Below, piece after piece: positions 14,456 through 16,644 of a stretch of 16,644 nucleotides of DNA; positions within the stretch are counted from its first letter, which is position 1, and each line of letters opens with the position of its first letter. A program made the translations under genes and the position numbers. The DNA is from SFWF01 sp045636705 (GTDB lineage Bacteria; Bacillota; Clostridia; Oscillospirales; Acutalibacteraceae). Location: contig JAZTYA010000020.1 in assembly GCA_045636705.1 (NCBI GenBank), positions 1 through 16,644 of the forward strand, read 5' to 3'. The notes beneath the pieces are model-generated. The model was not told where the DNA came from and searched no databases. It worked only from the letters and a program-made list of their open reading frames with translations.

Positions 14456-16644
14456 TTATTTCTTTGCCTTTTTTCTAAAGAGAATTATAGACGTTACAGC
14501 TAAAGCTGCTAAAGCAAAGAACATTGCCGACAAGATAATCACAATTTCAGTTGTCCAACCTGCCTTCGAAACAGCATTTTGGCTTGAACTCTCGTCATCG
14601 TCCTGTTTGCTTGAAGAAGACTCTTCATCCTCGTATTCGTCCTCTTCTTCCTCTTGGTCTTCAGAGTCAAACTCCTCATCAAAGAAATCGTCATCAAACT
14701 CAAAATCGTCGTCTGAACCTTGGTCATCTGAGTCTTCGTCATCAGCGCCTTCATCCGAATTCTCGTCATCAGCGCCTTCGTCGCCTGCATCTTCGTCAGA
14801 ATTTTCATCATCAGAGCCTTGGTCTGAGTCTTCATCGTCCGCGTTATCTTCGTCATCAGAGTCTTGGTCGCCCCAGTCGTCGTCTGAATCCTGGTCGCCC
14901 CAGTCATCGTCTGAATCCTGGTCGCCCCAATCGTCGTCTGAACCTTGATCGCTTGAAGTGTTATCACTATCACTTCCGTCGATAGTAGCGTCGCCTATTG
15001 CAAGGTTTGCTATTTCTTCATCGAAAGGAGTGAATGAGTAAGCACCCTTACCATCCTGAGAACCGGTGTTAATACCGCTAAAGCTGTAGTCACTCCACTC
15101 GCCATAGAAGTTCTCATTTTCAATTAGGTTTTCACTCTTGCCGTCTTCAAACAACTTGAAGTCCCAAACATAAACGGTACCGTAAGACGTGGTGTAAGCG
15201 CCTGTTTCAAGACCTACATAGATAACGTTTCCGTTAGCATCACCCTTTGTTGTAAAGGTAATGGTTGCTGTGTATCTACCCTTGTTTTCAAGTTTGCCTG
15301 AAGTAGCAAGGTTTAGATTAGCTTCATAAGTATCGCCCTTTGCGCCGGTTCTTGCAAAGAATGTAGCACCGTTAACACCTCTGCCATCTGCACCGGGCAA
15401 TGAATAATATTCAAACGTGAAGGTATATGTAGTGTTAGGCTTGATAACAGTATTACCTTGTGTAAACTGGAACGGGAATACGTGCCACTCGAGTTTGTTC
15501 ATTGTTCCTCTGAGTTTGCCGAGTTCCATCTTTATCATTTTCTTGTCGCCCTGTGAATCATCAGACGTATCATCACTTGAGGTGTCACCACTTGAGGTGT
15601 CACCACTTGAAGTGCTATCGCTTGATGCATTATCACTCGAGGTGTCGTCGCTTGAAGTGTCGTCATTGTCTGTTTGACCACCTAATGTTGCGCCATATTC
15701 AAGAGCCTCAATCTCAGCATCAAAAGGAACGAACGCATAAGCGCCAAGTCCGTCTTTTGAGGAAGGTGAAACTGCGCCGCCCCAAGTATAGTCACTCCAC
15801 TCGCCGTAGAAGTTCTCATTTGCAATAAGGTTTGCTTCTGTGCCTGTTTCAACTAACTTAAAGTCCCAAGCATAAACAAGGCCGTATGAATACATAAAGC
15901 TTGAAGTTTCAAGGCCCAAATAGAGGGTTGACTGGTCACCGTAAGTAGTAAACTCAATCTCCATCTTTTGTCTTCCCTTGTTTGCAAGCTCAATAGTTTT
16001 CATGCTGACATTAGCGTTATATCCATTGCCTGCTTTTGAGGTCTTAACAAATGCAGTTGAACCCTTAACACCCTTATTTTCAGCGCCTGCGAATGAGTAG
16101 TATTCAAAGCTGAACTTATATGTTGTGTTGGGCTTTATAGCAGTGTTGCCATCACCAAACTGGAATGTGAATACTTCGTATGAAAGCTGAGCGCCGTTAT
16201 CAACCCTTGTCTTACCAGGCTGCTGTTTAAGCATTACCTTTTCCTTAGGTGTGTCATCACTCGATGTGTCGTCGCTTGAAGTGCTGTCGCTTGAAGTACT
16301 GTCGCTTGAAGAACTGTCACTTGAAGAACTGTCACTTGAAGTATCGTCATCTTCTACAGGGGTGTTAGTTACTTCAATTTCATAAAGTGAAATTGTATCG
16401 GAGATATCATTTGTTCCTGCGCAACCTACAAAATGAATTAGTAAGTAACGACCCGAGGTGATATTAAAGATAGAGGTTACTTCACCGGGAACAGCGTTTG
16501 TACCATCTACAGAAGCTACCTTTGTTCCGTTTGCCTTAATGCCTGCGAAAACGTTATCTTTGTTTGCGTCAGCAAACTCGCCTTCAAAGTCAGAAACATC
16601 AGCTAAATATAAATCGTAGCAATATCTTCTTTGTCCTGTACTAC
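14456..16644 (-). CDS. Large multi-module surface protein, 5' end outside the window
   Basis: The frame stays open to the window edge, giving 728 residues; the true start lies beyond 16644, so the internal ATG at 16234 is not the start. Residues 1-86 contain FNITSGRYLLIHFVG and ISLYEIEV, resembling the C-terminal half of a discoidin (F5/8 type C, CBM32-like) domain. There follow a DSSSS/DSTSS linker, module A, a DDTSS linker, module B, an acidic stalk of about 130 residues, one transmembrane helix (IVIILSAMFFALAALAVTSIIL) and the tail RKKAKK. Modules A and B share KPNTTY, FEYY, WDFKL and NFYGEWSDY. With the unseen upstream part this is likely a glycan- or matrix-binding protein anchored in the membrane. 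No catalytic domain is visible. It has its own terminator, and the next gene downstream is a smaller paralogue. Confidence 0.85.
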   Translation of the reverse strand, partial: STGQRRYCYDLYLADVSDFEGEFADANKDNVFAGIKANGTKVASVDGTNAVPGEVTSIFNITSGRYLLIHFVGCAGTNDISDTISLYEIEVTNTPVEDDDTSSDSSSSDSSSSDSTSSDSTSSDDTSSDDTPKEKVMLKQQPGKTRVDNGAQLSYEVFTFQFGDGNTAIKPNTTYKFSFEYYSFAGAENKGVKGSTAFVKTSKAGNGYNANVSMKTIELANKGRQKMEIEFTTYGDQSTLYLGLETSSFMYSYGLVYAWDFKLVETGTEANLIANENFYGEWSDYTWGGAVSPSSKDGLGAYAFVPFDAEIEALEYGATLGGQTDNDDTSSDDTSSDNASSDSTSSGDTSSGDTSSDDTSDDSQGDKKMIKMELGKLRGTMNKLEWHVFPFQFTQGNTVIKPNTTYTFTFEYYSLPGADGRGVNGATFFARTGAKGDTYEANLNLATSGKLENKGRYTATITFTTKGDANGNVIYVGLETGAYTTSYGTVYVWDFKLFEDGKSENLIENENFYGEWSDYSFSGINTGSQDGKGAYSFTPFDEEIANLAIGDATIDGSDSDNTSSDQGSDDDWGDQDSDDDWGDQDSDDDWGDQDSDDEDNADDEDSDQGSDDENSDEDAGDEGADDENSDEGADDEDSDDQGSDDDFEFDDDFFDEEFDSEDQEEEEDEYEDEESSSSKQDDDESSSQNAVSKAGWTTEIVIILSAMFFALAALAVTSIILFRKKAKK
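14579..14974 (-). repeat. Acidic stalk of the large surface protein
   Basis: It encodes a run of Asp, Glu, Ser, Gly, Asn and Gln with WGDQ, ENSDE and DEDS words and almost no basic residues, ending just before the transmembrane segment. A second acidic stalk of different sequence lies at about 12880-13391 in the neighbouring gene. The Asp/Ser-rich text resembles the Sdr-type stalks of Gram-positive adhesins in composition only. Confidence 0.7.
14865..14945 (-). repeat. Three 27-bp tandem repeats (DSDDDWGDQ)
   Basis: Units at 14865-14891, 14892-14918 and 14919-14945 differ by only one to a few bases. Each encodes nine residues of the type DSDDDWGDQ. The near identity points to recent in-frame tandem duplication at the base of the acidic stalk. 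Confidence 0.9.
14975..15538 (-). repeat. Module B of the large surface protein
   Basis: Landmarks are VIKPNTTYTFTFEYYSLPG, GVNGATFFARTG, NKGRYTATITFTT, YVGLETGAY, YVWDFKLFE, NLIENENFYGEWSDY and DGKGAYSFTPFDEEIA. It aligns with module A over its whole length and with the more diverged module C. Confidence 0.85.
15560..15664 (-). repeat. Seven 15-bp units encoding the DDTSS linker
   Basis: Seven consecutive five-residue units, of the types DDTSS, DNASS, DSTSS and GDTSS, join modules A and B. The DNA units are degenerate copies of one 15-mer (ACTTGAGGTGTCACC-like on the plus strand). Such flexible linkers are common between domains of secreted clostridial proteins. Confidence 0.85.
15680..16240 (-). 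repeat. Module A of the large surface protein
   Basis: Landmarks are AIKPNTTYKFSFEYYSFAG, GVKGSTAFVKTS, NKGRQKMEIEFTT, YLGLETSSF, YAWDFKLVE, NLIANENFYGEWSDY and DGLGAYAFVPFDAEIE. It follows the discoidin-like fragment and its linker. Confidence 0.85.
16271..16345 (-). repeat. Five 15-bp tandem units encoding DSTSS/DSSSS
   Basis: Units start at 16271, 16286, 16301, 16316 and 16331, and most differ from a neighbour at one or two positions. They encode the flexible linker between the discoidin-like domain and module A. Confidence 0.9.

Noticed and set aside
16271..16345. CRISPR-like regular repeats
   Set aside because: Units of 15 bp are contiguous with no unique spacers, are in frame within a coding region, and encode a linker.

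Overview
The window looks like chromosomal DNA from an AT-rich, low-GC Gram-positive anaerobe of the class Clostridia, probably a gut Oscillospiraceae/Ruminococcaceae-type bacterium. The reasons are strong AGGAGG-type ribosome binding sites, consensus sigma-A promoters, RNase M5, a comEC-holA pair, a cytoplasmic GH78 rhamnosidase, and surface proteins with SSEET/SSDDT-type linkers. The genus cannot be fixed from the sequence alone.

Region 1 (1-1330) is the least ordinary part. It has a tRNA-Ser(GGA) with promoter and terminator, then a roughly 140-bp structured segment that ends in a second copy of the tRNA 3' end (24-bp direct repeat). After that comes a single orphan gene (605-1192). Five AATCGTT boxes spaced 18-21 bp lie directly upstream of its promoter. 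Three TGCACCC boxes plus one inverted copy, spaced 20-22 bp, lie directly downstream of its stop codon.

Region 2 (1336-10293) is a tightly packed minus-strand gene string read from a perfect-consensus promoter at 10343-10371. The order is alaS, a HIT-family protein, an APT-like phosphoribosyltransferase, comEC (without its metallo-beta-lactamase domain), holA, rnmV, a WYL-domain regulator, and a MATE transporter. Spacing of -16 to +42 nt suggests one transcript. It joins translation, nucleotide handling, DNA uptake/replication and rRNA maturation, with a regulator/efflux pair appended at the end.

Region 3 (10343-12781) holds a divergently transcribed intracellular GH78 alpha-L-rhamnosidase with its own promoter, ending in a 38-bp perfect palindromic terminator shared with the convergent gene.

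Region 4 (12789-16644) encodes two tandem minus-strand surface proteins, each with its own transcription signals. Together they carry three diverged copies of a module of about 190 residues that I cannot assign to a named family, joined by Ser/Thr/Asp linkers. Both proteins end in a long acidic stalk, a single transmembrane helix and a short basic tail, with no LPXTG signal. The second protein is cut by the window edge and carries part of a discoidin-like domain upstream. Rhamnose-rich glycan use is one plausible theme linking Regions 3 and 4, but that is inference.
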